Shown here one piece after another: positions 6,957 through 8,759 of a DNA stretch of 8,759 bases. The notes under the pieces were generated by a model. That model searched no databases. It had not been told where the DNA came from and saw nothing but the letters and a program-made list of their open reading frames with translations. Made by a program: the position numbers and the translations under genes. Source of the DNA: Prevotellaceae bacterium UBA3646 (GTDB lineage: Bacteria > Bacteroidota > Bacteroidia > Bacteroidales > Bacteroidaceae). The stretch is taken from NCBI GenBank assembly GCA_002373535.1, contig DFKL01000113.1:1-8759 (forward strand), read 5' to 3'. The first letter of the stretch is position 1. Every line of letters begins with the position of its first letter.

Positions 6957-7862
6957 CTACCGCAGTATTGGTTCTATGTCTTGCCATTCTGAACTGGAGG
7001 CCATGATGCGGCCGTCGGTACCTATCAGTATATAATATGGCAGGGTGCGTATTCCCAGACGGGATGCCAACGGACTCTGGAATCCACGCTGGTCGCAGTA
7101 GCTGTGCCATGTGACACTGTCCATGCGCTCGACATAGTCCAGTGCTCCCTGGTCCACATCCAGGCTGTATGATATACATTCCAGCGGTTTTGTACTGATG
7201 CGGCGTGCCTTGCGTATATGATGGTTGACGATGCCTGAGCCTCCCTTCCAGTTGGCCCAAAAGGCGATAAGGACGTTGCGACCTCGCAGCCCCAGGCTGC
7301 CTACGCTGCGGCCGGAGCGCATCCTGAGTGTGAACGCCGGTATCTTCTGGCCATTCTGCAGGGATTCGGGCTTGCGGCGGCTGAGCCGCTCGTGTTCGAG
7401 ATAGCGAGCCAGCTGTGTGCCCTCGTTCTCACGTATGTACTGCATGTGTATGCTGTCCCGGCGCACTTCCGTGACGGAATCGGTCTCCATACGGTACTTG
7501 GTATACTGCTTGTTTGCATGGTTACCGGTGACCTTTACTGCAGACAGGTGCCGGGCGTCGCCTTCCAACTTTGCAACCTGGCCGCTGCCGCCGAATACTG
7601 CAAGTGTCGAGTAGGTCGGATATACTATCACGAACGTGGCTTCGTCCTCGGTACAGGGTATCCTGGTGTCAAACTCGCCGTCGCGGATATGGATTGTGTC
7701 TATTCCGTCCATTCCGCCGTCCGGACTGAAGACGTACAGGTCGGCTTCGTTCAGATTGGACAGATATCCCGTAATGCGCATCTCGCCCTTTCGGCCCCGG
7801 CATGACGCCAGGGCCAAAAGGGCCAGACACATTATTATAATACGGGTTGTCGCTGAGTTCAC
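6957..7862 (-). CDS. Lipoprotein with DUF4369 and a TlpA-like thioredoxin fold lacking both catalytic cysteines
   Basis: 301 residues, GTG start. A lipoprotein signal peptide (Arg7, a hydrophobic core and LALASC with lipid-accepting Cys21) predicts export and membrane anchoring. After the Cys comes RGRKGE, which is basic and lacks the acidic surface-export signal of Bacteroidota, so a periplasm-facing position is more likely. Residues about 28-125 fit DUF4369 (RITGYLSNL...DTIHIRDGEF...KVTGNHANKQY). Residues about 168-301 fit an AhpC/TlpA thioredoxin fold (GQKIPAFTLR, VLIAFWANW, RTLPYYILIGTDGRI with the cis-Pro region at Pro275). Where active relatives have WCGPC this one has W205-K206-G207-G208-S209, so thiol-disulfide chemistry at this site is not possible. 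A scaffold, binding or regulatory role is the likeliest reading. It lies between an OmpA/TPR-type gene (9-base gap) and a Lol-type permease gene (11-base gap). The fold call is strong; the function is unknown. Confidence 0.85.
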   Translation of the reverse strand: MNSATTRIIIMCLALLALASCRGRKGEMRITGYLSNLNEADLYVFSPDGGMDGIDTIHIRDGEFDTRIPCTEDEATFVIVYPTYSTLAVFGGSGQVAKLEGDARHLSAVKVTGNHANKQYTKYRMETDSVTEVRRDSIHMQYIRENEGTQLARYLEHERLSRRKPESLQNGQKIPAFTLRMRSGRSVGSLGLRGRNVLIAFWANWKGGSGIVNHHIRKARRISTKPLECISYSLDVDQGALDYVERMDSVTWHSYCDQRGFQSPLASRLGIRTLPYYILIGTDGRIMASSSEWQDIEPILR

Positions 7863-7866
7863 CTCC
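7863..7866 (-). promoter_or_regulatory. Shine-Dalgarno-like GGAG abutting a GTG start
   Basis: On the minus strand the junction reads TAA-CAAGCGGAG-GTG: stop of the OmpA/TPR-type gene, nine bases, then the lipoprotein start. GGAG touches the start codon, which is too close for normal Shine-Dalgarno use. The GTG is still the best start. The only other candidate, an ATG ten codons downstream, would leave just ten residues before the lipobox Cys with no basic residue. Initiation by translational coupling from the upstream stop is plausible. Confidence 0.35.
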
Positions 7867-7871
7867 GCTTG

Positions 7872-8759
7872 TTATTTAACCAGAGCCTCGACTACACTCT
7901 TGTAGTTGCTGAACTCGAGGTCTTTCGCTGCACGGCCGGCGAGCGTGGCATCCTGACTGATTGCCGACTGCAGGTTGCTCCTGACGGCGGCACTGTCGCC
8001 TGTACGTGCACCGACGATGGCCTTCAGGTAGCTGGTCGTTGCGTCCGGCTTACGTACGTTGGCAAGGGTACGGCTTGCTGATGCATAGTCCTTGCTGAGA
8101 ATCTGAGCCAGGGCTGCTGCATTAGTATTGGATTTCTGCAGGTTGGAAGCAGCGGCTGTGTAGTTGCCGTTTGCTATGTTTATCTGTCCCATGATGTCAT
8201 CGAAGGTGTTGCTGCCGCTTGCCTGGGAGATGTATGTCTGTGCGGCTGCCTTGTCACCTTCCTTGAGCGAGATGAGGGCCATGTTCGCATTTGCCTCGGG
8301 TGCCTTGGCGTCTACGGCCTTGGCCTTGGCAAGATATGCCTTGGCAGATGCTATGTCTCCGTCCTCTACAGCCATCTTGGCCAGGTTGTTGTAGGCACGG
8401 TAGTCGTTGGGATACTGGCGTGTGGTGGTCTCGTACCACTGACGGCGTGTAGCATCGTCGTCGACAAGTTCGTTTGCCCCATACAGGAGTTCCTCTACGC
8501 TGAGCTTCGTCGGGTCAGCCTGGTACTGCTGCAGTATCTGGTCGTCGCTGCGGCCGATGACTTCATAGTTGACCATCAGGCGGGCACGGCGCAACTCGGG
8601 CATGATGCCGCTGGCTATCTCGGTATACACGCTGCTCATATTGCGGATCTGCTGCTCACGCTCCTCCGGGTCCTGATACATGCTGAGAACGCGCAGGATA
8701 AGATCCTTGTCCTGAAGGTTGCTCTTGCTGACGAGTTCCTGGAAGCCGTCCCAGTCCTC
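7872..8759 (-). CDS. OmpA/TPR-type envelope protein, C-terminal part (N-terminus beyond window)
   Basis: The frame is open from the window edge at 8759 to a TAA at 7872-7874, giving 295 visible residues; the ATG at 8681 is internal. Seen: EDWDGFQELV at the edge, then MPELRRARLMVNYEVIGRSDD (about 53-73), then a helical, Ala-rich stretch (about 85-295) with degenerate tetratricopeptide repeats, best at AYNNLAKMAVEDGDIASAKAYLAKAKAVD (122-150), ANMALISLKEGDKAAAQTYISQA (158-180) and a weaker INIANGNYTAAASNLQKS (193-210). From memory, EDWD...LRRAR regions belong to Bacteroidota OmpA-family proteins with the peptidoglycan-binding domain just upstream and TPRs after it. Such proteins would bridge the outer membrane and peptidoglycan, with the TPRs facing the periplasm. 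The TPR region is well supported. The OmpA domain is not in the window and is inferred. It is the first visible gene of the minus-strand operon, and its stop lies 9 bases before the lipoprotein gene in the same frame. Confidence 0.7.
   Translation of the reverse strand, partial: EDWDGFQELVSKSNLQDKDLILRVLSMYQDPEEREQQIRNMSSVYTEIASGIMPELRRARLMVNYEVIGRSDDQILQQYQADPTKLSVEELLYGANELVDDDATRRQWYETTTRQYPNDYRAYNNLAKMAVEDGDIASAKAYLAKAKAVDAKAPEANANMALISLKEGDKAAAQTYISQASGSNTFDDIMGQINIANGNYTAAASNLQKSNTNAAALAQILSKDYASASRTLANVRKPDATTSYLKAIVGARTGDSAAVRSNLQSAISQDATLAGRAAKDLEFSNYKSVVEALVK

Overview
The window reads as chromosomal DNA from a member of the Bacteroidota, most likely a Bacteroidales species close to Prevotella. 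The grounds are family-level resemblance recalled from memory and have not been searched: a TonB-dependent receptor plug with a WGDEHGIE and GPASLLYGSDA pattern, a DUF4369 plus thioredoxin-fold lipoprotein, an OmpA/TPR-type protein with an LRRARL...YEVIGRSDD pattern, and a promoter -7 box that matches the Bacteroidota consensus TAnnTTTG exactly. Coding density is high. The largest gene-free stretch is about 200 bases (1837-2038), and no rRNA, tRNA, CRISPR array, insertion sequence or prophage gene is visible.

Layout, plus strand. The window opens inside a TonB-dependent outer-membrane receptor (1-1836). It lacks its signal peptide and the start of its plug, and it is unusually rich in histidine. 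A 202-base intergenic region follows, with a hairpin lacking a T-run, a 12-base perfect palindrome and a good Bacteroidota promoter. That promoter drives an acetyl-CoA hydrolase/succinate CoA-transferase (2039-3550). Methionyl-tRNA synthetase metG (3595-5652) follows 44 bases later with no promoter of its own visible, so the two are probably co-transcribed. A strong intrinsic terminator (5679-5715) closes this unit.

Layout, minus strand. Three tightly packed genes run toward the same terminator. In transcription order they are the C-terminal part of an OmpA/TPR-type envelope protein (cut by the window end, stop at 7872), a lipoprotein with an N-terminal DUF4369 and a C-terminal TlpA-like thioredoxin fold (6957-7862), and a LolC/LolE-type FtsX-family permease (5746-6945). 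The gaps are 9 and 11 bases, so this is very probably one operon for envelope functions.

The window combines a core housekeeping gene, a fermentation enzyme and envelope genes, and I see no clearly new system. The items most worth a second look are the loss of both redox cysteines (WKGGS in place of WCGPC) in the thioredoxin-fold lipoprotein, its linkage to an OmpA/TPR protein and a Lol-type permease, and the histidine-rich patches in the receptor, which recall ZnuD-type zinc receptors.
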